This document shows positions 1-7,277 of a stretch of 64,000 nucleotides of DNA, piece by piece. This stretch comes from Paulinella micropora (taxonomy: Eukaryota; Cercozoa; Imbricatea; Euglyphida): positions 3,602-67,601 of the forward strand of contig BJOX01000053.1 in assembly GCA_009731375.1 (NCBI GenBank), in the 5' to 3' direction. The notes below the pieces were generated by a model. That model did not search any database. It was not told the origin of the DNA and saw only the letters and a list, made by a program, of their open reading frames with translations. How positions within the stretch are numbered: position 1 is the stretch's first letter; every line of letters starts with the position of its first letter. The position numbers and the translations under genes were made by a program.

Positions 1-1
1 C

Positions 2-382
2 CGTGCGGACATCCAGAAACAGGAGCGCCTCAAACAGCTGGCGTACCGCGCTCCGAGCTGGCTGCCAACTTCGCTCAAGGGCATGTCCCGTCAGGAGAGA
101 GAAATGATGCAGCGCATGCTGTTTTACGGCGACCGCGCGAGACAGCGCTTGAAAAAGGACGGCAAGACCATGGCCCAAAGGGACAAGGAGATCCTCCAGA
201 AGCTGGACCAGCAAACTCGGGACGCCGAAAAGTTGGCGGCAGAGCGGTTTGCGCAGCAGAACCAGCTGCAAGCTGCACCGTTCAAGCCCAATTTCATGTA
301 CACCAACGCCGGCACCACGGTCAAGCCGTTCGCGCCCATCATAGGTAACGGTCCGCCCGCCAACGGTTACGACAGCTCTTAA
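2..382 (+). CDS. C-terminal part of an unrecognised protein, cut by the window edge
   Basis: The reading frame is open from base 2 to the TAA at 380-382, so the gene begins before the window and only its last 126 residues are visible. An internal ATG at 83 exists, but the frame upstream of it (Arg-Ala-Asp-Ile-Gln-Lys and on) has the same character, so 83 is not chosen as the start. The visible part is rich in Gln, Lys, Arg and Ala with charged heptad-like stretches, suggesting a coiled coil over roughly the first 90 residues, followed by a Pro/Gly/Asn-rich tail. I do not recognise a family. In a viral context it could be the tail of a structural or DNA-associated protein, but nothing in the sequence proves that. 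Confidence 0.6.
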   Translation, partial: RADIQKQERLKQLAYRAPSWLPTSLKGMSRQEREMMQRMLFYGDRARQRLKKDGKTMAQRDKEILQKLDQQTRDAEKLAAERFAQQNQLQAAPFKPNFMYTNAGTTVKPFAPIIGNGPPANGYDSS

Positions 383-483
383 AGCGTGGGGCACGCTTGG
401 CCCGTAATATCAAGGGGAGGGTGGTCACAGCTGCCCCAAAAAAAACAAAAAGTTCTATCCCTTATAGTTAAAAAAAGTCAAAA
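383..483 (+). promoter_or_regulatory. Intergenic leader with an AT-rich promoter-like tract
   Basis: The gap between the partial gene and the F-box-like gene has a G-rich first half, then an A-rich tract. TATAGTTAAAAAAAGTC starts at 463 and lies just before the ATG at 484. A related block (TATAGTCATTAAAA on the minus strand) sits just before the recombinase ATG at 4,035. The position and recurrence suggest a promoter element. Early giant-virus promoters are often short AT-rich boxes close to the start codon, but this motif is not one I can match to a known consensus. Confidence 0.4.
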
Positions 484-1062
484 ATGATACTAGCCGCACT
501 ACCAGCTGATCTCCTGATAGAGGTGCTGTCGTACCTTCGCGTCGGCGAGGTCGCGCACACGATCCGTCACCTCAAAACGCACACTGACAGGTTCGCGCGC
601 GGCCGGTGGAAGCGGCGCAAAGTGCAGAACGGCGAGCTGTCCGGCCTGCACAAGTTCCTGAACGCTACTTTCAAGTACGACACCAAGTCGCTGCCGCGCC
701 TCATCAACACCGTGTCGCGCAAGAGCGAGCACATCTGCTTTACCTGCACCCAAAAGAGGACGGTCGAGGGCTACTGCGGCACCTGCTTCGTGTTCCACCA
801 CCGCGACCGGGTGATCACTCCCTTTGCCGCGTGCAGGCGCATGGGCCGCACGTCTTTCCCCGTGCCCAGGACGACACGAGACTCTATTGTAGCGCTGGCG
901 TATATACCGGCCTACCGCTTCCGTATGGCGTATGAAGAAGCTGGTTGGCCCGTGCTGCAAGTAGACAAGTGGACCAGCTATTTGTGGCTGACGGGAGCCG
1001 AAGAGACTGCCGCCCGGTTCAAGCCCCGGTTCAACAGGGGGCTGTACATTACGGATTTTTAA
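484..1062 (+). CDS. F-box-like protein with a C4 zinc motif
   Basis: This 192-residue protein starts at the only upstream ATG, directly after an A-rich leader. Residues 4-40 read like a degenerate F-box (Leu-Pro-x-Asp-Leu-Leu, then Val-Leu-Ser-Tyr-Leu). F-boxes recruit substrates to SCF ubiquitin ligases through Skp1, and giant viruses often encode them. Residues 85-101 hold Cys-x2-Cys-x9-Cys-x2-Cys, a likely zinc ribbon or knuckle. The rest is basic and aromatic and not assigned. The gene ends 18 bp before the convergent gene at 1,081. The F-box call rests on the N-terminal pattern alone; the zinc site is seen directly. A role in redirecting host ubiquitination is inference. Confidence 0.55.
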   Translation: MILAALPADLLIEVLSYLRVGEVAHTIRHLKTHTDRFARGRWKRRKVQNGELSGLHKFLNATFKYDTKSLPRLINTVSRKSEHICFTCTQKRTVEGYCGTCFVFHHRDRVITPFAACRRMGRTSFPVPRTTRDSIVALAYIPAYRFRMAYEEAGWPVLQVDKWTSYLWLTGAEETAARFKPRFNRGLYITDF

Positions 1063-1080
1063 ATCTTCTTGATTTTTTAA

Positions 1081-1638
1081 TTAAAACGAAAAATGCTCTG
1101 CGACGCTCTCAAGTTCGTTTTCTTCTTCCCCGTCCTGCTCGTAAGTCAGAACAGGGGTCAGGAGCTCGAAAGGAGGCATTGCCTCTTCTTCGGTGTCAAC
1201 TGTACCAACTGTCTCGTCCAGAGCAGGCTGGAGCATGCTTGTTGTGTCTGGAGCGAACTGTCCAAGAATTGCAAATCCGTCGCGGACGCCCTCGAGATAG
1301 CTCACGGCAGTGGCGACGCTTGGTTCAAGGGGCTTGTTACTGACCCTGGGCTGTGTCCGCCGTGAGGGCCGCACGTTCCAGTCCGACGCAAACTGGCCCA
1401 TGACCTCGACTGCTATTTCTGGCGCGCAGACCCACGTGCCACAGCGCTGGCCGCGCTGTTTCGGGAATTTGAATCTCGAAATGTGGCCGTTGGTTAGCCG
1501 GTAGGGGTGTAGCTGGAGGTGCCTGCGGATCCGTTCCGCGCAACGGCTAGGAGTCAAAAAAGGAAACGTTTTCCCGGCAAAATCAACGAGCGAAATTTTC
1601 CCGTCAGGTGCCACTCGGCATGGTTTGTCGCAACTCAT
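1081..1638 (-). CDS. Hypothetical protein with a basic N-terminal half and acidic tail
   Basis: The frame is open from 1,695, but the first codons there are TTG-led. The first ATG is at 1,636-1,638, preceded on the minus strand by a T-rich run, so I start there, giving 185 residues. The first 90 residues are basic, with a stretch ending in Thr-Trp-Val-Cys-Ala-Pro-Glu that faintly recalls KilA-N/Bro-type virus DNA-binding proteins, though not well enough to assign. The last 50 residues are acidic (runs of Glu/Asp). It converges with the F-box-like gene and is followed upstream by the recombinase gene on the same strand. No function is proposed. Confidence 0.5.
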   Translation of the reverse strand: MSCDKPCRVAPDGKISLVDFAGKTFPFLTPSRCAERIRRHLQLHPYRLTNGHISRFKFPKQRGQRCGTWVCAPEIAVEVMGQFASDWNVRPSRRTQPRVSNKPLEPSVATAVSYLEGVRDGFAILGQFAPDTTSMLQPALDETVGTVDTEEEAMPPFELLTPVLTYEQDGEEENELESVAEHFSF

Positions 1639-1722
1639 CGCAAAAAAAATTGCAAGGGCTTCGACCTTGCTCTGCTTTTCACTTTCTGACTTCAATAAAA
1701 GTCAGATTATGAGCTTTCAAAT

Positions 1723-4035
1723 CTAGCACAATTGTGTAAACCGCGTGATCTGAGCGGCTGGTGTAGGATCGGCCGTATCAAGGGCCGTAGCGGCATGACT
1801 AGCGAAACGGTAAGAGGCTTTCACGGAAAAAATAGAATCGACAGTCCCGCGCCAAAAACCGGGCCGGCGCAGTTCTTGGGCATGGTGTTGCAAATTTGCC
1901 GCGAAAAATTCAACAGCTTGGCGGCGTAACCGTTCGGCTCTGGTCTCGCGGGGCAGCTGCGTGAGCCTAGGCGGGATTACGTATTTCAGGTCACCCAGGA
2001 CCCGGGCATAGTCCGAAGCCAGCCTTTCGCCCTGTTGCACAATGGCCTGCACAATCTTGAGCAAGTCCGGCTCGTGCAGTGAGGGCACTGCCTTGCTCAT
2101 CACTTTCACCTTGTCATAAAACATCTGCGTCTTGAGATTGCCGATCCCTTCTTCTTTGTTTTCGTACTCGAGCGTGTGCCCCAAAACCCGACTGAAAAAC
2201 ACCGGCCGGGCCACGAGCGACTGGTTGCCGTAAAGTTCCCAGGCCACGTTGGCGTAGATGGCTCGCAGCAGGTGCGGGTAGCTGATGCGGAACTCGCTGT
2301 GGGCGCGCTCTTGGTAGAGGTGTGTCAGGTCTTCGAACGTATTTTTGAAGCCCCCGCCTTTCATGGCCGCGGACACTTGGCTGTTAGGCAACACTTGGCT
2401 GGGCCGTTCGATGTTCTTCTTGTGGCCGGCGTTCACCAGGGACTTCATCCAGGGCAGCGTGCTGACCTTCATTTTTTTCGCGGGCGGCATGGCAAGGGGC
2501 TGGTTGTCCTCTTCGGCCAGGATCTCTGCTCGGTGCGTCGTCCAGCTCAGGTAATCTGACTTGGGCCTGTCGCCTTTCAGCAGCATGCTGGCATCAGGCG
2601 CTATTTTCGCTCGGTGCTTAAAGTGGTTCTCGGCCCCGTAGATCATGTGCCGGTAGATTCTCAGCACCCCGTCCGACGAGGCCGTAGGCAAGGCAACGGG
2701 CTTGCCGACATAGATAGAGTCCTGATAATCGCTTTGCTCGTCCGGGTCCCGTCGGGGGTCCGCTCCCTTTTTCGCCGCCCGGTGCTGCAAGACGTGCTTT
2801 TTGCGGCCGATCTCCGTGAACGTTATGTACTGGTCGTCCTCCACTGGCAAGAACTCGCTGAACTTCCACAGCTCGGCCATGCGACAGCCGAGGATAGACA
2901 GCAGCAGAAAGGACTGCAGGGCCCACAGCGGGTGCCTCTCGCTGGGCGCAAACGGGCCGTCGTTGGCGCGCTTGGCTTCGGCCGACTCAAAGCAGTCTGC
3001 CTCCGCGAGCATGGCCCGGTAGAGCTCGTCCAAGAACGCGCACCAGGGGTCCAAGTAGAGCACGTGCCTGTTCTTGAGGTTGGCCATGGTCGCTTTGCTG
3101 GTCTGCAGGGCTCCCCTGGCGTTCACGTCCCTGTCGCGGAAGTAGCTGCCTCCTTCCGTGAACCACCTGCGCACAAAGTCTTCGCCCCAGACACAGCGCG
3201 AGGGCTGTTTGGATTTGTCTTGTACCTCTTTCACAGAGGCCAAGATCAGCCACTCGACTACAAAGTCCGTGTAGTCTCTGCTGCGTGAACTCAGCCCTGG
3301 TCTGGCCGCGTCTACCAGGTCGTTGATGAACGGCAGGAACTGCTCCACGTCTCGCCGCAGCCTCAGCAGAGTCGCGCAGAAGGCCAACAGGCACGTAGGA
3401 AAAGGCCCTTCTGTCTTGGTCACGATCGATTTGATCCACCTGTCTTCGTCGCCGAACAGGACCTTGCGCAGCGTGGTGGTCTTGCGGCCTACTACGTCGG
3501 CGGAGCTGGCGGGGAAAAGCAGGCCGCCGCCCTCTTGCTCCACGATGATAAAGTTCAACTCCGAGGCCTTGTTTCTCTTGAGCAGCTTGGTTTTGTCCAG
3601 GCCGCTGTTCACGTACAGCAGGTGCGCAAACTGGTGGTCGTCGCTGTTTTCTTTGGTCAGGAATTCCGACCAGTGGCCCCGGCGTCCCGAGATGATCTTG
3701 GCGAGCGCGGGCGAGGGTTCGTGGAGGGCCGGGTCCACGCCGCACGCGCAAAGGTGCATGCGGTCGAGCACCTGGTCCCGGTAACGGTCCCGCAGCTCGG
3801 CGAGGCTGGCCACGAAATTGTCCCGCAGGTCTACCCATTCCGCGGCGCTCATCTTGGTCTTGAGCGGCAGTCGTTCCGGCCAGACCGGCACCGGCTTCTG
3901 GCCCGCGCGTATCTCCTCGAGCGTGGTGTTGTTAAAAGCATCGATCACCTCCTGGGGCGGCCTGGGATCGATCGTCACGACCGGGCGGTGGTTGGGCTCC
4001 GCGCCAAGCCGGCCACTCGCGGCCCATTTTGCCAT
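1723..4035 (-). CDS. Large tyrosine recombinase, telomere-resolvase (protelomerase)-like
   Basis: This 770-residue protein has the catalytic landmarks of the tyrosine recombinase superfamily in its C-terminal half. Box I is Gly-Cys-Arg-Met-Ala-Glu-Leu (Arg385). Box II is His588-Leu-Leu-Arg591, followed by Ala-Ile-Tyr-Ala. Then come Leu-Gly-His620 and a candidate nucleophile Tyr640. A lysine-rich strand after box I (Lys412, Lys413) could supply the catalytic lysine. These enzymes cut and rejoin DNA through a 3'-phosphotyrosine link. The large size, the box I context and the box II helix running into Ile-Tyr-Ala resemble telomere resolvases, which make hairpin DNA ends, more than short phage integrases. 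The Tyr is 20 residues after His620, longer than the usual 9-10. The start ATG is at 4,033-4,035, 6 bp from the VLTF3 stop. Superfamily membership is likely; the resolvase subtype is inference. Confidence 0.6.
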   Translation of the reverse strand: MAKWAASGRLGAEPNHRPVVTIDPRPPQEVIDAFNNTTLEEIRAGQKPVPVWPERLPLKTKMSAAEWVDLRDNFVASLAELRDRYRDQVLDRMHLCACGVDPALHEPSPALAKIISGRRGHWSEFLTKENSDDHQFAHLLYVNSGLDKTKLLKRNKASELNFIIVEQEGGGLLFPASSADVVGRKTTTLRKVLFGDEDRWIKSIVTKTEGPFPTCLLAFCATLLRLRRDVEQFLPFINDLVDAARPGLSSRSRDYTDFVVEWLILASVKEVQDKSKQPSRCVWGEDFVRRWFTEGGSYFRDRDVNARGALQTSKATMANLKNRHVLYLDPWCAFLDELYRAMLAEADCFESAEAKRANDGPFAPSERHPLWALQSFLLLSILGCRMAELWKFSEFLPVEDDQYITFTEIGRKKHVLQHRAAKKGADPRRDPDEQSDYQDSIYVGKPVALPTASSDGVLRIYRHMIYGAENHFKHRAKIAPDASMLLKGDRPKSDYLSWTTHRAEILAEEDNQPLAMPPAKKMKVSTLPWMKSLVNAGHKKNIERPSQVLPNSQVSAAMKGGGFKNTFEDLTHLYQERAHSEFRISYPHLLRAIYANVAWELYGNQSLVARPVFFSRVLGHTLEYENKEEGIGNLKTQMFYDKVKVMSKAVPSLHEPDLLKIVQAIVQQGERLASDYARVLGDLKYVIPPRLTQLPRETRAERLRRQAVEFFAANLQHHAQELRRPGFWRGTVDSIFSVKASYRFASHAATALDTADPTPAAQITRFTQLC

Positions 4036-4039
4036 GATC

Positions 4040-4053
4040 TTTTAATGACTATA
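4040..4053 (-). promoter_or_regulatory. TATAGTCATTAAAA motif before the recombinase start
   Basis: This 14-base block lies 5-18 bases upstream of the recombinase ATG and also covers the VLTF3 stop codon. An identical 14-mer is at 15,593-15,606, downstream of the cysteine-protease-like gene, and a shorter version is at 463-477 before the F-box-like gene. It may be a promoter or an mRNA end signal; with two full copies the two cannot be separated. Confidence 0.35.
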
Positions 4054-4890
4054 GGGTACAAGATTTGTTTTTTCAGCAATAGCCACAACACCCGCGGCCA
4101 GCATCTTTCTCTTTTTTTTCTTTTTCTTTTTCTTCTTGGCGTGGGGGCCAGACAAAAGATGGCTCGCGAGCGGGCGAGCGAGACCGCTGCCGTTCAGTGA
4201 ACCAGCCAAGGCAATGAAAGGCCAGCCCTGTTCTTCGCACACGAGCGCGAACATGGCGCTTTGGCGGTGGCGCGACTCGGCCTGTTTCAGTTCTGGCACC
4301 TGTGCCGCTAGCTCTTCTTCGTCCATCAACAACAGGAAAGCACGGAGAAGAGTCTGATAGTTGACAAAACACCGGCGGGCCCACGCGTACCTCTCTCTCA
4401 ACTTCTTTAGCACTCGGGGCCAACAGGCGTCGACCTTTCTGAAGAGGCGTTCCAGCTCCTCCAGCGTCTGTTTGCTCGGTTCGCGCCGGCTCAGGCCATA
4501 GCCTAACAGGTGGCACAGTTGGCTGGCTCGGTCGGTAGTCAGGGGGCCTAACCTCTCCCTGCGCCAGATGTAGGCGAGGCGAGCGGGCGTCGGGTTCTGT
4601 GCCCGCCACTTGTGGGTCAGGCGCCGGGCCTGTGCTAACAAGGCCGGGCTGACACACGACGCAGACTGATTCACACCTCGCAAATTGAAGGTCTCTCTTA
4701 TTATCTGGCGAAAGCGGCTCAGGCGAGTGTAGCCGACATGTCTGGGAGCGTGTTGCTCCCTTACCATCTGCCCATTGACCAGCCAGCATTGTGAAGTGTA
4801 CAGCTCGTGCTCTGTCTTGACCAGGCCACACTTGGAGCAGTACGTACCGGTGGTCGCGAGGCTAAACGTCCAGTTGTGTTCGCAGGACAT
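4042..4890 (-). CDS. VLTF3-like late transcription factor
   Basis: This 282-residue protein matches the NCLDV VLTF3 (poxvirus A2-like) late gene activator family. The N-terminus holds a zinc-ribbon pattern (Cys3, His5, Cys18-x2-Cys21). A Gly-Tyr-x-Arg-Leu-x-Arg-Phe segment near residue 53 matches the family's Tyr-x-Arg-x-x-x-Phe region. The C-terminal third has the signature order Asn-Tyr-x-x-Leu-Leu, then Leu-Lys-x-x-x-Ser/Arg, then a Cys-Glu-Glu-x-Gly-Trp-x-Phe-Ile-type block. VLTF3 works with the viral RNA polymerase on late promoters and is a hallmark NCLDV gene. An unusual run of nine lysines lies near residue 250, just before the C-terminus. The ATG at 4,888-4,890 faces the divergent VLTF2-like gene across a 120-bp shared promoter region. 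Confidence 0.8.
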   Translation of the reverse strand: MSCEHNWTFSLATTGTYCSKCGLVKTEHELYTSQCWLVNGQMVREQHAPRHVGYTRLSRFRQIIRETFNLRGVNQSASCVSPALLAQARRLTHKWRAQNPTPARLAYIWRRERLGPLTTDRASQLCHLLGYGLSRREPSKQTLEELERLFRKVDACWPRVLKKLRERYAWARRCFVNYQTLLRAFLLLMDEEELAAQVPELKQAESRHRQSAMFALVCEEQGWPFIALAGSLNGSGLARPLASHLLSGPHAKKKKKKKKKRKMLAAGVVAIAEKTNLVPYSH

Positions 4891-5010
4891 AAATGAAGAG
4901 TGGCAGGCCAGCAGAGAAAAAATTTAGAGATTATAAATGTCGGCGTTTAAGATTCAAGATTTGAAACAACCCAACGAAAATCAGACAAGGGCTAAAAGGG
5001 GCCAGAAAAG
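4891..5010. promoter_or_regulatory. Divergent promoter region between VLTF3-like and VLTF2-like genes
   Basis: The 120 bp between the two start codons are AT-rich, in contrast to the genes. GATTCAAGATTTGAA lies at 4,951-4,965. A near copy, GATTCGAGATTTAAA, lies at 6,468-6,482 in the other divergent intergenic region of this block. Sharing between two bidirectional gaps makes it a candidate virus promoter element. Confidence 0.45.
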
Positions 5011-5484
5011 ATGCAAGGTACCGAATCGTACAAGGGCAAGTGTCTGCACTGTTCCTACGGCTGTGCCAGGGACGACGGCAGGTGGTACGGCTTGCCGATA
5101 GCCCACGCGGACGAAGAATTGTTCGTCTGGGGCCACTTTTGCTCTATGGGGTGTGCGGCCAAATTTGCGGAATATGGAATTGCAGACACGCTGCGTTCGC
5201 GTTCACTGGACCTGCTGCACAGCTTCCTAAGAGTCAATCTGCACAAGCAGCTAGTACAGCCGGCACCGCCACGCCACGAGCTAGTAGACTATGGTGGACC
5301 GTTAGACATCTCGACTTTCAGGGCCGTGGGACGGGTTGTGAATTGGTACGTACCAGTGCACAGAAAAGAAACACAAAAGAATTTTATTAGCAAGCTCGCT
5401 GGCCGCAAGTACACGCTAAGGAGGCTCAAGCGCCTGCCTGGGATTCGTCTCTCTTCCTCTTCGGGTTCTTCTTCTTGCGTTTAA
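5011..5484 (+). CDS. VLTF2-like FCS zinc-finger transcription factor
   Basis: This 157-residue protein carries Cys11-x2-Cys14 and, 30 residues later, Gly-His-Phe-Cys-Ser-Met-Gly-Cys (Cys44, Cys48): an FCS/MYM-type zinc finger. Near residue 93 is Tyr-Gly-Gly-Pro-Leu-Asp-Ile-Ser-x-Phe-Arg, a segment typical of the NCLDV VLTF2 (poxvirus A1-like) late transcription factors. It would act with the divergently placed VLTF3-like protein on late genes. The length suits the family. Its last 59 bases overlap the 3' end of the convergent clamp gene, so its Ser-rich tail is encoded opposite the clamp's basic tail. Confidence 0.72.
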   Translation: MQGTESYKGKCLHCSYGCARDDGRWYGLPIAHADEELFVWGHFCSMGCAAKFAEYGIADTLRSRSLDLLHSFLRVNLHKQLVQPAPPRHELVDYGGPLDISTFRAVGRVVNWYVPVHRKETQKNFISKLAGRKYTLRRLKRLPGIRLSSSSGSSSCV

Positions 5485-6391
5485 CCACCCTGCGCTGTTC
5501 ACTCTCCTCGGCGGCGCTGTCGGTGGTCAGGGCGAGCGGTGCCAGCGCGGGCAGAGGGGGCGGCGAATCGGTGTCAGCCAGGATGGTGTACTTGAGCCAC
5601 GGGCCGCCGTCCCGCTTGAAGACGAGGTGCAGCACGTTCGGGGCAGCGCCGACCAGCACCCGGCCAGTCTTTTTCTCCTGGAAAGCACACGATTTGAGTA
5701 TCTTCTTGAGGACTTCCAGGGCGTAGACACACTCGCCGGATTCGGTGGGCGGGTGTGATAGGTCCGAGCGCAGCAGCGAGTCCTTGTCCTCCGCGAGCAG
5801 GGCGATGCCGCCGAGCGAAGTGCGTGCCAGCCGGCTGGCGTCCACTGCTCGCAAGGAGGATTCGGTACAGAGCCTGTCCCCTTCCACGAACAGACGGCAG
5901 TGCGAATTGGATTTGGAATGATGACGGATCACGGCATTAAGGGCGGGGCCAGACACTTCAACAAGGCGGTCGACATTGGTCCACTCGGTCGTTGGTAGAA
6001 AAGCGGCCTCCTGGGACACGAGCAGCGAGGTCAGGTCGCTGTAGTGCTCGAACGATTTGGCCTCGTTGTAAAACTTGACACAGAGCTTGTTGTCGACCGC
6101 GACTGAGAGCTCCAAGACCATGCCCTCGCGGAAAGTAGAAAGCCAGCAGGACATCTCCTTGAGATCGACGCTGAACACGCACTTGGGGAACATCAGGTTG
6201 ACATAATCACCATTGGCACCCGAGAAGGGTACGACGAACTGTCCGACCAGCCCGTCGGCCGCGCTGCACAGCACGAGCTTGTCGACCGTGGCCTCGATTC
6301 GGGCCTCCAGCAACAGCGGCGACAGCGAGTCGAGCGCTCGTCGGAAAGCAATACCGTGGGTCTTGGACCTCCAAAGAAAACGAGTCATCAT
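5426..6391 (-). CDS. PCNA-like sliding clamp
   Basis: This 321-residue protein reads as a divergent DNA polymerase processivity clamp. The N-terminal domain shows the clamp pattern: a helix Phe-x-x-Ala-Leu-x-x-Leu, then an acidic helix and alternating hydrophobic strands, with a Val-Asp-Leu-Lys-Glu-Met segment near residue 75 like the PCNA strand-helix element. The C-terminal domain ends with Val-Tyr-Ala-Leu-Glu-Val-Leu-Lys, then a strand pair, then Leu-Lys-Tyr-Thr-Ile-Leu-Ala, as in clamps. It is longer than cellular PCNA (about 260) because of a Pro-rich linker and a Lys/Arg-rich tail that could be a nuclear localisation or DNA-binding extension. It starts with two consecutive ATGs at 6,386-6,391. 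Its 3' end overlaps the VLTF2-like gene by 59 bp. Confidence 0.65.
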   Translation of the reverse strand: MMTRFLWRSKTHGIAFRRALDSLSPLLLEARIEATVDKLVLCSAADGLVGQFVVPFSGANGDYVNLMFPKCVFSVDLKEMSCWLSTFREGMVLELSVAVDNKLCVKFYNEAKSFEHYSDLTSLLVSQEAAFLPTTEWTNVDRLVEVSGPALNAVIRHHSKSNSHCRLFVEGDRLCTESSLRAVDASRLARTSLGGIALLAEDKDSLLRSDLSHPPTESGECVYALEVLKKILKSCAFQEKKTGRVLVGAAPNVLHLVFKRDGGPWLKYTILADTDSPPPLPALAPLALTTDSAAEESEQRRVVKRKKKNPKRKRDESQAGA

Positions 6392-6537
6392 TTTGTGAGA
6401 CGTTTGTTCTGTTTGCCGCTTTTTTTTTCTCTCTTTCTAATTAAAACTTTTAAATTGCGAGATTCGAGATTCGAGATTTAAAAGTCGAAAAAGGAAAAAA
6501 CCGTGCTGGCCAAAACGAAAAAGAGCCCACAAATCGA
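6392..6537. promoter_or_regulatory. Divergent promoter region between clamp and SSB-like genes
   Basis: This AT-rich gap holds a T-run, a TTAAAACTTTTAAA stretch and the direct repeat GATTCGAGATTCGAGATTTA at 6,461-6,480. Its last copy continues into AAAGTCGAAAAAGG. The same core occurs between the VLTF3-like and VLTF2-like genes (4,951-4,965). Confidence 0.45.
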
Positions 6538-7266
6538 ATGTCTCTCGTCACCGACAACAACCAAGTCAAGGCCTTTGACCCGGCGGCCGACCCGAAGAAG
6601 CTGCATCTGTCTGAGCCACGCAGTGCGTACGGAAGCATCTTTTCGAACCTGTGCTATGACAAGAAAAGTGTGACATTGGTCCTCCCCTGCATGCAACTAG
6701 CATGGGATCCCTCGACGTACGACGGCAACAAGTCGGCCAAGACCACCATCGACCTCGACTTCAAGCACGCGCAACAGTATGGTGCGGTGCTGCAAGCGTA
6801 CCAGGTGTTGCGAGCGATCGATGAAAGGGTGGCCGAGCTCGTGGTGGAGAACCGCGACAAGGTTGTGCCGACCATGAAGAGGGCCGGCCCGATGGCAAGG
6901 AGCGACGAGCAGGTCAAGTGTTGCTATCAGCCTTGCACGCGCCTGCGCACTTCGCAGAAATCGGACCGGGCCTGGGCTCCTCGTCTGACCGTCACTGTCA
7001 CCGGCGCTCGCTTCTTGGGCGGGGCCGATACCGCCACGCTACAAAAAGGGGATGTGGTCAAAACTGTGATTCAAGCCACCGCGCTGTGCAGCAAGGGCGA
7101 AAAAGTCACCCTGTCGTGGCGCGTCCTGCAAATCCGCAAGCAACACGAGGGCCTGGGCTACCCGGACCAGGACCTCTCAGAAAAAGACGCGTTTGGTGTG
7201 TCTCTGTCCGATGAGAACGGCGAGGGCGGCCATTTGGCCATGGACTTGACTGTAGATTTGGTTTAA
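6538..7266 (+). CDS. Single-stranded-DNA-binding protein, T7-SSB-like (probable)
   Basis: The 242-residue protein has the layout of the NCLDV T7-SSB-like single-stranded DNA-binding proteins. There is a Gly-Ser-Ile-Phe-x-Asn-Leu-x-Tyr strand near residue 32, then Leu-Val-Leu-Pro-Cys-Met-x-Leu, a Pro-rich turn, and a long helix with Leu-Arg-Ala-Ile-Asp-Glu near residue 93. A Cys-Tyr-x-Pro strand and a Leu-Thr-Val-Thr-Val strand follow, with an acidic C-terminus. The acidic tail is a common feature of SSBs that bind replication partners. It is divergent from the clamp gene and its stop is 11 bp from the reductase stop, among other replication genes. The call rests on pattern and context; a profile comparison would decide it. 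Confidence 0.5.
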   Translation: MSLVTDNNQVKAFDPAADPKKLHLSEPRSAYGSIFSNLCYDKKSVTLVLPCMQLAWDPSTYDGNKSAKTTIDLDFKHAQQYGAVLQAYQVLRAIDERVAELVVENRDKVVPTMKRAGPMARSDEQVKCCYQPCTRLRTSQKSDRAWAPRLTVTVTGARFLGGADTATLQKGDVVKTVIQATALCSKGEKVTLSWRVLQIRKQHEGLGYPDQDLSEKDAFGVSLSDENGEGGHLAMDLTVDLV

Positions 7267-7277
7267 TTAAAAAGATT

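Noticed and set aside
2614-3288. Plus-strand frame inside the recombinase gene
   Set aside because: Shadow of the minus-strand coding sequence; G+C-rich genes open the opposite frame, and no motif is present.
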